Assembly: GCA_038503075.1 (NCBI GenBank)
Contig: JBCAML010000006.1
Span: 1,984,001 to 2,048,000, forward strand
From: Gyromitra esculenta
Taxonomy: Eukaryota > Ascomycota > Pezizomycetes > Pezizales > Discinaceae
Direction of reading: 5' to 3'
Length of the DNA stretch: 64,000 nucleotides
The notes beneath the pieces are model-generated. The model made no database searches. It was not told the origin of the DNA and was given only the letters and a program-made list of their open reading frames with translations. A program made the position numbers and the translations under genes. Shown piece after piece: positions 20,651 to 31,718 of this stretch; position 1 is the first letter of the stretch, and each line of letters starts with the position of its first letter.

Positions 20651-20685
20651 TTCAACCAAGGCTGACCAGTGACCCCGCCTTGGTT
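20641..20685 (+). promoter_or_regulatory. R6 -1 frameshift signal with 9-bp stem
   Basis: TTTAAAC 20641-20647, TAG 20648-20650, spacer to 20653. Arm AACCAAGGC 20654-20662, 14-nt loop containing GTGACCC, arm GCCTTGGTT 20677-20685: nine perfect pairs. The arm sequence differs from the family I stem (AACCAGAG/CTCTGGTT), yet pairing is kept. Confidence 0.87.
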
Positions 20686-23600
20686 CCGATTTCTTTTCCT
20701 TTGTCTGCATTTTCAATTTCCGGGTTTTCAGTTTCTAGTATAAGCATGGAGGATCAATTAGATGGAGAACACTTTGTAGTTTCGTGCAATATCTCCCATA
20801 ATAATAAAATCATCAAAACACATGCTTTGCTAGACACTGGGGCCTCTGGATTTGAATTCATCGATAAGAATTTTGCGAGTCACCACTCTCTTCCACTTTC
20901 TCCTCTAAAGACACCTAGACAACTAGAAGTAATCGATGGCCGACCAGTTGCCTCAGGAGATATTACTCATATTGCCAATATCAATTTGTCTATCCAACAA
21001 CATCAGGAACAAGCCCCCTGCTTCGTCACTCAACTTGGACACTATCCCCTAGTGTTAGGAATCCCTTGGATGAACCATCACGATGTTCATCTTCACTTCG
21101 CCGACAAACGCATCGAGTTTAGTTCTAAACTCTGCACTACCCATTGCGCCCCTCATCAACCCACCGTATCCACACCCTCGATCCCTGCTCCTCCTAGGCC
21201 AAACTGGTCCTTTATTGGCGCCGCCAGTTTCAGAACACTTACTCGGAAACGCTCTTCCCAGGCCTATGCCATGTCCCTCTACGAGATCAACAAAATCTTG
21301 GAAGAAAAAACCAGTAAAGAGGAATGGAAAGCAAGGATACCTGCCGAGTACCACGAGTTTCTGGATATGTTCGACAAAAGCAAGGCTCAAGGCCTACCCC
21401 CACGACGCTCATATGACCATAAAATTCAGCTGATGGAAGGGAAAGACGCACCGTTCGGCCCCCTCTATGGAATGTCGCGAGAAGAACTCATTGTCCTCAA
21501 AAAATATATTGAAGACAATCTAGAGAAGGGCTTTATCCGCGCCAGCTCTTCCCCTGCCGGATCCCCCGTCCTCTTTGTAAAGAAAGCTGACGGCTCCCTA
21601 AGACTCTGCGTGGACTATCGAGGACTAAACGCGATTACTGTCAAAGACCGATATACCTCACCGCTCATTAAAGAAACGTTGGATCGACTAGCCAAGGCAT
21701 AATGGTATACCAAGCTAGACCTTCGCGACGGCTATTATCAAGTACGAATTGCCAAAGGAGACGAATGGAAGACAGCCTTCCGCACCCGCTACGGCTTATA
21801 CGAATATCAAGTCATGCCATTCGGCCTGACCAATGCCCCCGGAACTTTCCAACGATTCGTCAATGACTGCCTTACTGAGTATTTGGATATATTCTGTACG
21901 GCTTACCTAGATGATATCCTAATCTACAGTGATACATTTGCGGAGCACCAGATCCATGTACGAAAAGTCCTCCAGACATTAAAGAATAACGATATCCTAC
22001 TCAAGCCAGAGAAGTGTGAGTTCGAAGTACAAACAACTAAGTACTTAGGTCTTATTCTCACCCCTGATGGCATTAAGATGGATGAGGAAAAATTGAAAGC
22101 CGTACGGGATTGGAACACCCCGAAAAGCGTAAAGGATGTACAAGCCTTCCTAGGATTTGCAAACTTCTACCGTCGTTTTATTCTTGGTTTTTCTAAACTT
22201 GCTGCCCCCCTCACCGCCCTCACTCGAAAAGGTATCACTTTCGAATGGACAGCTGAAGCCGACATAGCTTTCGAAAATCTAAAGCACGCCTTCACCACTG
22301 CCCCCATTCTCATCCACTTTGATCCTGACAAGAAAATCATCGTGGAAACGGATGCCTCTGATTTCGTTTCAGGAGGAGTGCTCTCACAGTACGACGATGC
22401 AGGAATCCTACACCCAGTTGCATTCTTCTCCAAAAAGCATTCACCTGCCGAATGCAATTACGAGATATATGACAAGGAACTGCTGGCTATTATCCGAGTA
22501 TTCGAAGAATGGCGCCCAGAGCTCGAAGGCTCTAAACACCCTATTGACGTTATCAGCGACCATAAAAACCTTGAGTATTTTATGAGTACAAAACAATTAA
22601 ATCGACGTCAAGCACGATGGGCCGAGTATCTTTCCCGCTTCGATTTCGTAATTACCTACCGCCCAGGCAGCCAAGGAGGAAAGCCGGATGCATTGACCAG
22701 AAGATCAGGAGATCTTCCCAAGGAAGGGGATGAACGGTTGGCACACCAGAGCCAGGTGGTATTAAAAAGGGAAAACGTAGACTCTAAGCTAAGTTTGTTG
22801 TCAGCTTCTTTGTCAAATGAAGCTGCTGAATTGGACGCCCCCCTACAAAAACTCTTCCAAAAAGGATTTCTGACTGATAAATTTCCGGAGAAAATACTTT
22901 TAGCATTAAGGAATAAAGATCAACAATCAAAGGAGATCACCTTAAGTGAATGTACCAACGAAAACGGAAGATTATGCTACCGAGGACGCATCTATGTTCC
23001 AGACTTCGACCCTCTACGTTTAGAACTTATCAAAAGACACCATGACGCACCAGCCGCAGGCCATCCCGGGAGAGATAAAACATTTGAACTCCTGGATAGA
23101 AATTTCTATTGGCCCAAGATGAGAGAATCAGTCGCTCGTTATGTACGGAACTGCCATACTTGCCAGAAAGCAAAACCAGTCACCCAACGTACTCCGGGAG
23201 TACTCCGCCCCCTACCTATTCCGCAACGACCCTGGCAAGAAATCTCGATGGATTTTGTTACAGGCCTTCCCGAGTCTAATGGTTACGATGCGATCATGGT
23301 AATTGTGGATCGATTATCGAAAATGCGACATCTAATTCCATGTAATACTACTGTGAATTCACGAGATGTTGCTGATCTTTACCTGCAACATGTCTGGAAG
23401 TTGCATGGCCTACCAACGCATATTACCTCCAATCGCGGCACCCAATTCACCGCCCACTTCTGGAAAGAGCTTTGTCAACGATTAGGAATACAAGCCCGGA
23501 TGTCTACTGCTTTCCATCCAGAAACGGACGGGCAAACAGAGAGACTAAATGCGGTAATGGAACAGTATCTTCGATTATACGTGTCTTACCAACAAGAAGA

Positions 23601-24351
23601 CTGGAGTAGATGGCTACCAATGGCAGAATTCTCCGCGAACAACCAAGAATCGGCGAGCACGAAAGTATCTCCCTTCCTCGCTAACTATGGATATCACCCT
23701 CGGTTCGATACCTCTTTTCTTCCCCCAATCAATACCCCTCAGAGTCAGGATGCCACCGCCTTTGCGAGTAGAATGCAGGAACTGTACGATTATCTCAGGA
23801 CACAAATCAGAGTCGCCCAGGATATCCAAGAAGCGGCCACAAATAAACATCGATTACCAGCCCCGGCGTATCAGATCCAGGATCAAGTTTTCGTTTCGAT
23901 GAAAAACATTAGGACAACTCGTAACGCTAGAAAACTCGACTGGAAATGGATGGGCCCTTATGCCGTAAAAAAGATTATCTCTCCTTTCGCCTATGAGATA
24001 GACCTCCCCCCATCCGTTAAATACCATCCTGTCTTTCACGTTTCCCTTCTCAAGCCTGCCCCTAATGATGCTCTCCCGGGACAACTTATTCCTCCTCCAG
24101 CCCCAATTATTGTTAACGAACAGGAAGAATATTATATCGAAAAGATCCTCGATCAACGTACCCACCGAGGACAACTCCAATACCTTGTGGAATGGACGGG
24201 GTATGCTCACCCAACATGGGAACCGGCCGAAGACCTTCAAGATACATCTGCTCTTGATATATTCCTCGCTGCAGCAAGTGTCGCTACTCCTACGGTTCGC
24301 AGGAGCTCACGTTTGAAGAGGGGGGCTACTTTCACGGATAGAATCGAGTAA
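20647..24351 (+). pseudogene. pol: R6 pol, intact except one CAA-to-TAA stop
   Basis: Enters in the -1 frame as CTA GTT CAA. Protease DTGAS lies near 20840, then RT up to a TAA at 21700-21702 ([17 protein letters not shown]); the other copies carry CAA (Gln) there. The frame then stays open to 24351: YLDD near 21910, RNase H, integrase finger and DDE residues (the second block reads TSNRGTQF, so the usual D is N in this copy), and chromodomain (EEYYIEKILDQRT, YLVEWTGYAHPTWEPAEDL). The last codons run across the polypurine tract into the 3' LTR (KRGATFTDRIE, TAA at 24349). The D-to-N change and the stop both argue that this copy is inactive. Confidence 0.92.
24316..24329 (+). promoter_or_regulatory. 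R6 polypurine tract
   Basis: GAAGAGGGGGGCTAC precedes the 3' LTR. It is also coding, as pol reads through it. Confidence 0.78.
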
Positions 24352-24751
24352 TGGGTTAGGATGATTATGGATGGTTGCGAAGGATTCTCTTTGGGTATAA
24401 TGGCTTTGTTGTTCGGTTAAGTTTCAGTTGTTGTCGGATGGGCATTTGGTGTTACGGGAAAGCGGGGTATTTAGGTGAAGGATTTTGGACGTTCTTGTTC
24501 TTCTTTTCTTTCTTCTCTAAGCAACGTTCTTACTTTACTTCTACTGTATTGTTTTAATACTATCTTGATTCTACTTCAGAATCCTCGCGGTCGCTGTCGC
24601 TGTAAACCCTCTCACACTTAACTCGCCTTGAGTTAGACCCCCGTAGGACCTGTAGAAATCTTCGTCACTCTTATCGCAACGATTCTAGTCCAAGTAGCTC
24701 TGCTCACCTTCTGGGATACAGAAGGGCTTGAACAAGAACCGAACCGTGAGA
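24330..24751 (+). repeat. R6 3' LTR (422 bp)
   Basis: Same length as the 5' LTR. The differences I noticed are mostly transitions. The TCTGC duplication follows. Confidence 0.94.
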
Positions 24752-25214
24752 TCTGCGTTCATAGATAATCGTGGAGTTCTGCATGGTTTGACTGAAGGAG
24801 GCATCTAAACTTTGAGGACTAGCTTTAGTTGGGAGGAGTGTAGTATCAAAGCGGGGATGATATCCATAGTTGGCGAAAAACGGTGAGACCTTGGTACTGG
24901 CTGACTCCTGGTTATTAGCGGAGAATTTGGCCATGGGCAACCACTTGCTCCAGTCGTCTTGTTGGTAGGACACATAGGAGTGTAGGTATTGTTCCATGAC
25001 TGCATTAAGTCTTTCCATTTGTCCATCGGTTTCAGGGTGAAAGGCAGTGGACATCTGGGCTTTAATTCCGAGGTGTTGGCATAGTTCCTTCCAGAAGTGA
25101 GCTGTGAACTGCGTTCTAGGTCGGATGTGACATGTGTCGGCAAACCATGAAGTTTCCAGATATGCTGTAGATAAAGGTCTGCAACATCTTGAGAATTAAC
25201 CATGGTATTGCATG
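24752..25214 (-). pseudogene. R2 pol, integrase core
   Basis: Encodes the third catalytic block ([19 protein letters not shown]) and downstream core ([32 protein letters not shown]), plus the start of the region with an altered DRGTQF motif. It is bounded by R6 and by the composite LTR at 25215. Confidence 0.83.
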
Positions 25215-25350
25215 TCTCAAGGAGCGAGGTTTTCCAACAAGCTTTCAGGTATCCCCCGAGATGAGCAGTGCTACTTGAATGGAAAACTTGAGCTGCGAGA
25301 GTATTCGAGGTTCGCACAGCCTACGAGTGGTTCAAGTAAAAGGACTTGAT

Positions 25351-26288
25351 GTTATACCTGTACCTTTTGAAGGAGTTCCTGGCCCTGGAGTTACCCTATC
25401 TTTGGAGTTACCCTACTTTAGCACCTTCCGGATCGGGACTGATGCCTGTTACCCTGCCTCCAATTCTTCCAGTAGGTATAGTATTTGGAGAAGGGGGGAC
25501 AGCACCAGAAAAGACCTGTCCAGGAGGGCAAAAGTAACCCCTAGGCCGTCAAGCAAAACCGTCCGGCGGAATGGGACCCGGAGGGTATGTAGGGGAAGTG
25601 TCTGGCTTCACTGTGGTTCAAACGGATTGCAAATCGGACCAAAACTGGCGGAGTTACAGACTGACAAAGATAAGGAACGCAATCTTCTACGCGACGATTC
25701 GGATAGGCGAAATGATCGTCTCGAAGAGACGGACGCAATAAAGACGAATACGTAACTCCCGTGTTACCGACATGCATATTGCTCGGAGAATCGCGGATCG
25801 GGGAACTCGATGGGGTATCGGGTATGGAGATAAGGCGAAGTGGTTTTATGTTGTCGTAGTAGTTAGCGCCTCTACACCACACTACCCAAACATAGTAGAG
25901 AGGAGGCATTATAAATACTCTCGCAGTGGATGTAAAACTCGGAGTCGGATCATTAGCGACGAAGAACGAGCCTTATCAATATTATATTGTTTCTAGCAAA
26001 ATTACTTAGTGCAATTTCTTTCTTTTACTTGTGAATTACTTTTATCTCGACTTGAGCGCCTTGGCCTTCAGCGTTAATTATTAAAACCTTACTATTGGAA
26101 GTTCTTCACGGAACTTTGCTCGATCCTACTTTGAACCCTACGGTTATCTTTTAGCGGTTCATAAGAAGCAGTTAGGACTTGCGCCTGTGTATTGTGTTGC
26201 GGATAGCAACCGGGCAGGTTATAGCGTCTAGATTGTTATCTAAAGCTTCTTGGAGATTTCCTGTGCGGTAAGAAGTACCGGTCTTACA
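25351..26288. mobile_element. LTR-like insertion X (938 bp), TGTTATACC...CTTACA, TSD CTTGA
   Basis: Starts TGTTATACCT and ends CCGGTCTTACA. It is flanked by CTTGA at 25346-25350 and 26289-26293. The terminal TG...CA, 5-bp duplication, TATAAATA near 25910 and lack of a convincing gene fit a solo LTR of a different (possibly Copia) family. Its last ~340 bp match a second copy at 31719-32865. Orientation and family are inferred. Confidence 0.6.
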
Positions 26289-26486
26289 CTTGAAGACGGC
26301 GACAACGTGAGGTTATGAGGTATAACCGAGGTTTGTATTGTGAAATACAAGAGTGTATGATAGAAGACGTTGCTTAAAGAAAGAAGAAGGAAAAGTACAA
26401 CAAGAGGGGGAATCCCTTCGCTTATATACTCGTAATCCATCTCCCTGATGACAAACGTATGACTCATAGTAAAGGAAACCAAAGGG

Positions 26487-27220
26487 TGTAACGGGGGTAG
26501 TCCTACTGCTCTGTAGTGGGAATAGGTATAGGAATACGGCCGTTGCAAATACTAAATCAGGTTGAGATATTAAGAGTATTTTCGTGCAAGGTACTCAATA
26601 ATCTTAAGGGCTCTACTCGGTAGTATTCTGTCTGATGAGACTGGGAAGAAGAGCAACAGGTGTCGGGGTCATGCACTATCTTTATAGTGCTGCTGACTCG
26701 CCGTCCTCTTTCTGTTCTACTCTGCTGGGGGCCCGTCGTGACCCTGAGAACATGCCAAGATATTGCGAGCGGGGCACCTCAGGATTCAGCTAATGATCAC
26801 TTCGGCGCTCTCCGACACTCCTCGGTTGTTCTGTCCAGTTAGACCTTCTTGATCCGCCAGCTGCATGCCATGCCTATGCTGGATGTAGGAATCGGCGCTG
26901 ATCAGTCTATTGTTGCATGTGAGGTGTCCTGCACTTAATAGATTCCCTATTGCCGCACCAGTGGCTCTGGGCCGCTAGTATATGCATAGATGGATTGGAA
27001 ACGCCACCACAGGAGCTTCCTGTGTTTGGTGTCACCGGAGATATATCATTGGCTCGTCAGCAAATGTTATTCTCGTTGGTTCCACTCCATCGGAACAGCA
27101 GGGTAGCAGGTATCCTCTAACATGTGGTAGCTACACCACTCATGCTGATCCTTACTACCTCTCTGCTTGTCCGGTGCTATTATGCTTCACTGCAGGTAAC
27201 GGTATTGTAGATCCGTTACA
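26487..27220. mobile_element. LTR-like insertion Y (734 bp), TGTAACGG...CCGTTACA
   Basis: Perfect 8-bp terminal inverted repeat beginning TG and ending CA, inserted in the family I LTR. The flanks share AGGG (26483-26486 and 27221-27224). No gene is seen inside. A solo LTR of a third family is the simplest reading; a small TIR element is an alternative. Confidence 0.5.
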
Positions 27221-27304
27221 AGGGGAACATATCAAAAAGACAACAAGACAACCAGACGAAACACCTATACCACTAACCAAACAACACAACAACCATCCAT
27301 GAAA

Positions 27305-27918
27305 GCATGGGATTAAATGTCGCATTTTCGATAAACGATCAACGACTACCATAACGGCATCATAACCATTCAATTCGGGAGGCCGGTAACAAAGTCCATC
27401 GAGATCTCTTTCCAGGGTTGTTGAGGAATCGGTAGAGGTCAAAGGACGCCTTGGGCACGTTGGGTTGTTGGCTTTGCTTTTTGGCAAATATGACAATTAC
27501 GTACGTAGCGTCCTACTGTTTCTCTCATTCTGGGCCAGTAAAGGTTCTTGCCAGGAGTTCGAAGGTTTTATCTCGTCCTGGGTGTCCTGCTGCAGGGGTA
27601 TCATGGTGTCTCCTAATAAGTTCTAATCGGAGAGGGTCGAAGTTGGGAACATAGATACAATCTCGGTAATAGAGTCTTCCGTCTTTCTTCTTGCACTCAC
27701 TTAAGATGATTTCCTTTGATCGCTGGTCCTTATTCTTCAGTGCTAGGAGCATCTTTTCCGGGAAGTTATCAGCAATGTATCCTTCTTCCAAGAGTTTTTG
27801 AGGGGCATCCAGTTCAGCGGCTTCATTTGACAAAGAAACCGACAACAAACTTAGCTTTGGATCAATATTTTCCTTTTTAGCACCACTGACTCTGGTGTGC
27901 TAACCATTCATCCCCTTC
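27305..27918 (-). pseudogene. R2 pol: integrase N-terminus and RH-IN linker
   Basis: 27525-27848 encodes LSNEAAELDAPQKL, the linker, and the start of the zinc finger ([23 protein letters not shown]). 27310-27500 encodes the catalytic D region (ELNGYDAVMVVVDRLSKM). Several small deletions break the frame. Confidence 0.8.
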
Positions 27919-28326
27919 TTTCACGGATTAAAGATTGGGTATAGGGTTAGGTTTCGGCTCGATAGCTGTTATGGATTTTGGGTTGTCATATAATGTTATT
28001 GTATTTCGGTTGTCATCGGTTATCGAATTTGTTAGGAAACGCGGGTATTTAAACGGTGGATTTCGCTTGTGTTTTAATCTTCTTCTCTTCTCTTTAAGCA
28101 ACGTTCTCGTTTACCTTCTTTTGTCTCTGTTATAAATACTATCTCGATTCTATCTCAGAATCCTCGCTGTCGCTGTTCACTTCACTGCACTTATCTCACC
28201 TTGAGATAGACCTATCGTAGAACCTGTAGAAATGCTGCACTCTTTGAACATGTTGTTACCTCGTCTAAGTAGCACTGCTCATCTTCAGGGATACTGAAGA
28301 GCTTAACAAAGGACTCAACCGTGAGA
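27919..28326 (+). repeat. Family II solo LTR, TSD CCTTC
   Basis: 408 bp, TTTCACGG...CCGTGAGA. CCTTC lies at 27914-27918 and 28327-28331. The hairpin is TCTTCAG-GGATA-CTGAAGA. Confidence 0.92.
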
Positions 28327-28675
28327 CCTTCCTTGGGAAGATCTCCTGATCTTCTGGTCAACGCATCCGGTTTTCCCCCTGACTTCCTAGTTGATAAGTA
28401 ATAACAAAATCGAACCTGGAGAGGTACTCTGCCCATCTTGCTTGTCGTCGGTTGAGTTGTTTTGTGCTCATAAAGTACTCAAGGTTTTTATGATCACTGA
28501 TGATGTTGATGGGGTGTTTTGAGCCTTTGAGTTCCGGGCGCCATTTCTTGAATACTCTGATAATAGCCAGTAGTTCCTTGTCATAAATCTTGTAGTTGCA
28601 TTCAGCAGGTGAATGCTTCTTGGAGAAAAAGCAACTGGGTGCAGAACTCCGGCGTCATCGTATTGTGATAGAATA
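28327..28675 (-). pseudogene. R2 pol, RNase H fragment
   Basis: Translates to RNase H/connection residues ([15 protein letters not shown] at the 5' side; [17 protein letters not shown] and the YDKELLAII block towards 28600), with frameshifts. It lies between two solo LTRs. Confidence 0.78.
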
Positions 28676-29084
28676 TTTCACGGATTAACTAGACTGACGG
28701 GTTAGGGTTCGGGTACTAAAGGTTGTAACGGGTGATGGGTTTCATAATGTTTTTGTTGTTCGGTTAGGTTTCGGTAATGAGTCATGGGATGATAAAACGG
28801 GGTATTTAAAGGAAGGATTTTGGTCGCTTTGTATTCTTTCTCTTCTTTCTTTAAGCAACGTTCTCGTTTCACTTCTTTTGTATCAAAGTTATAACCTCAC
28901 TTCGATTCTACTTCAGAATCCTCGCTGTCGCTGTGAACCACCGCCGATACTTCGCCTTGAAGTATATCCATCGTAGGACCTGTAGAAAACCCTGCACTCT
29001 TTGAACGTGTTGATATCTCGCTTAAGTAGCACTGCTCACCTCCGGGGATACCGAAGGGCTTAAACAAGGAACTCAACCGTGAGA
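28676..29084 (+). repeat. Family II solo LTR, TSD GAATR
   Basis: 409 bp. The flanks are GAATA (28671-28675) and GAATG (29085-29089), differing at one base. Confidence 0.88.
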
Positions 29085-29753
29085 GAATGCCTCCGGATAC
29101 AAAATCGGCGGCGTCAGTTTCCACGATGATTTTCTTATCAGGGTCAAAGTGGATTAGGATTGGGGCACTAGTGAAGGTGTGCTTCAGGTTTTCGAAAGCT
29201 ATATCTGCTTCGATGGTCCATTCACAAGTGATACCTTTCGTGTAAGAGCGGTAAGGGGTGCAGCAAGTTTAGAGAAGCCAAGGATAAAACGAAGGTAAAA
29301 ATTTGCACATCCTAAGAAGGCCTGTACATCTTTTACGCTTTGAGAAGTGTTCCAATCTCGGACTGCTTTTAGTTTTTCTTCGTCCATCTTAATGCCGTCT
29401 GGGGTGAGGATGAGGCCTAAGTATTTAGTTGTTTGTACTTCGAATTCGCATTTCTCCGGCTTGAGCAAGATGCCTTTGTCCTTGAGGGTCTGAAGTACTT
29501 TTCGTACATGAGTCGATGCTCTGCAAAGGTGTCGCTATAAATTAGGATATCGTCCAGATAAGTGGTACAAAAAATATCCAAGTACTCGGTGAGATAATCG
29601 TTAACGAATCGTTGAAAGGTTCGGGGCGTTGGTCAGTCCGAATGGCATGACTTGGTATTCGTATAGTCCGTAACGGGTGCGGAATGCTGTCTTCCACTCA
29701 TTTCCCTCAGCGATGCGTACTTGATGGTAGCCGTCACGTAGATCTAGCTTAGT
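29085..29753 (-). pseudogene. R2 pol, RT palm to thumb
   Basis: 29199-29468 encodes [24 protein letters not shown]... and [21 protein letters not shown]. The DD of the YLDD motif is readable near 29545. Nearer 29640-29750 the MPFGLTNAP block and the [11 protein letters not shown] block appear with small deletions. Confidence 0.82.
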
Positions 29754-30160
29754 TCTCACGGTTGAGTCATGACAAAGCCCTTCAGTATCCCGAAGGTGAG
29801 CAGTGCTACTTGGCGTGAAACAACGCGTTCAAAGTACGCAACGTTTCTACAACTTCTACAGGGGGATATCTCAAGGCGAGAAAAGTGCAGCGGAGTAGGC
29901 AGCGACAGCGAGGGTTCTGAGGTAGAACTGAGATAGTATTTGGACAATTACAACAGAAGGTAAACGAGAACGTTGCTTAAGGAAAGAAGAAGGAAAAGAC
30001 AAAGAACGACCAAAACCCATCGTTTAAATACCCCGCTTTTCCCATCAAATCAAATAACCGACAACAACCGAAATACAATAGCATTGTACCACAACCTTCA
30101 AATCCATGTCAATCCTCCAACCGAAACCTAATCCCTGTACCCGATCCTTAATCCGTGAAA
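29754..30160 (-). repeat. Family II solo LTR, TSD TTAGT
   Basis: 407 bp, TCTCACGG...CCGTGAAA. TTAGT lies at 29749-29753 and 30161-30165. Confidence 0.92.
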
Positions 30161-30791
30161 TTAGTGTACCATTGTGCTTTGGCTAGTCGGTCTAGCGTTT
30201 CTCTAATGAGCGGGAAGGTATAGCGATCCTTAACAGTAATAGCATTTAGACCTCAGTAATTCACACAGAGTCTTAGAGAACAGTCAGCTTTTTGACAAAG
30301 AGGACAGGAGAACTGGCCGGAGGAGAACTGGCGCGAATAAAGCCTTTCTTTAAGTTGTCCTCAATATACTTTTTGAGGACTATGAGTTCTTCCCTTGACA
30401 TCCCATAGAGCGGTCCAAACAATGTGTCTTTTCCTTCCATTAGCTGAATTTTGTGATTGTAGGAGCGGCAAGGAGGTAGGCCTTGAGCCTTGGTTTTATC
30501 GAACATATCCAGGAAGTAATGATATTCTGCAGGTATCCTTGTCTTCCATTCTTCCTTGGTTGTGGTCTTCTCTAGAATTCTATTAATTTCGTAGAGGGAC
30601 ATAGCGTAGGCTTGATGGTTGTGTTTCCTTGTGAGAGTACTAAAACTAGCAGCATCAATAAAGGACATGTTCAATCTGGGGGGAGCAGGGATTGATGGTG
30701 AAACTACAATGGGGGAATGAGGCGCAGTGAATGGTGCAGAGTTTAGAATTAAACTCAATGCGTTTATCGGCGAATTGGAGATGGACGTCGT
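30161..30791 (-). pseudogene. R2 pol, protease-RT linker and RT N-terminus
   Basis: Encodes SFIDAASFSTLTRKHNHQAYAMSLYEINRIL, then the RT N-terminal blocks (RSYNHKIQLMEGKDTLFGPLYGMSREEL; YIEDNLKKGFIRAS). It ends against the next solo LTR. Confidence 0.83.
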
Positions 30792-31200
30792 TTTCATGGA
30801 TGAAGTGAAGTGATGGGTTAGGATTCGGGAAGTAATGGTTGCAACGGATGATGGTTTCTTTATAATGTCTTTGTTGTTCGGCTGTGTTTCGGTTATGAGT
30901 CACAAGAGGGATTGCGGGGTATATAAGGGCTGGATCTTAGACGGTTGTTACAGTTTTCTTCTCTTTTCTTTAAGCAACGTTCTTACCTTACTTCTACTAT
31001 ATTGCTTTAATACTATCTCGATTCTACTTCAGAATCCTCGCGGTCGCTGTCGCTGTAGAACCTCCACACTTAACTCGCCTTGAGTTAGACCCACGTAGGA
31101 CCTGTAGAAACATCGTGATTCTTGTCGCTTGACCTCTCGCTTAAGTAGCACTGCTCACCTTCAGGGATACTGAAGGGCTTAACGAGAGATCAAACCGTGA
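30792..31200 (+). repeat. Family II solo LTR, TSD GTCGT, 3' end two bases short
   Basis: TTTCATGGATGAAG... to CCGTGA, followed directly by GTCGT (31201-31205), matching 30787-30791. The usual final GA is missing. Confidence 0.88.
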
Positions 31201-31603
31201 GTCGTGGTGTTTCATCCATGGTATTCCCAAGACTAGGGGGTAATGACCCTGGGTCACAAAGCAGGCGCTTGTTCTTGATGATTTTCGATGGCTAGGTTGA
31301 GTTTGGCGATATGGGTGATATCTCCGGAGGCTACAGGGCGTCCATCGATAACTTCAAGTTGTCGGGGGGGTTTTTAGGAGGGTGAGGGAGAGAATGGTGA
31401 CTCGCAAAATCCTTATTGATGAATGCAAATCCAGAGGCTCCAGTGTCCAGTAAAGCGTGTGTTTTAATGATTTTATTGTTATGGAAAATATTGCACGAAA
31501 CTACAAAATGTTCTCCATCCAATCTGATCCTCCACGCTTATCGGAAACCGAAACCCAGAGATTGAAAATGCAGACAAAGGAAAAGAAATCGGAACCAAGG
31601 CAG
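31201..31603 (-). pseudogene. R2 pol, protease region
   Basis: 31331-31522 carries the protease active-site block THALLDTGASGFAFI. The segment to 31205 covers GHYPLVLGIPWM. It ends at GGCAG, next to the solo LTR that split the frameshift stem of R2 (one arm at 31593-31601, the other at 33191-33199). Confidence 0.82.
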
Positions 31604-31718
31604 TTTCACAGATGAAGAAGGATAATGGGTTAGGGTTCAGTTAGAAATGATGTTCGTGGGTCATGGGTTCTCTTTTGGTGATAATGTCTTTGTTTCTCGG
31701 TTACATTCAGTTATGAGC

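Larger units (their letters stand above)
18841..24751 (+). mobile_element. R6: full-length family II element, TSD TCTGC
   Basis: LTRs of 422 bp at 18841-19262 and 24330-24751, with TCTGC at 18836-18840 and 24752-24756. Gag is open and pol has a single stop codon, making it the best preserved family II copy. It is oriented opposite to its R2 host and interrupts R2 integrase. Confidence 0.96.
25215..27304 (-). repeat. Family I solo LTR carrying two other insertions, TSD GCATG
   Basis: LTR pieces 25215-25350, 26289-26486 and 27221-27304 read together as one family I LTR (TCTCAAGG...CCATGAAA). GCATG flanks it at 25210-25214 and 27305-27309. Two unrelated TG...CA elements interrupt it (25351-26288 and 26487-27220). 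Confidence 0.88.

Noticed and set aside
25279..25909. Two overlapping frames of 120-158 codons inside element X as a possible gene
   Set aside because: No recognisable domain, they cross the insertion boundary, and the second copy of X has no matching frame.
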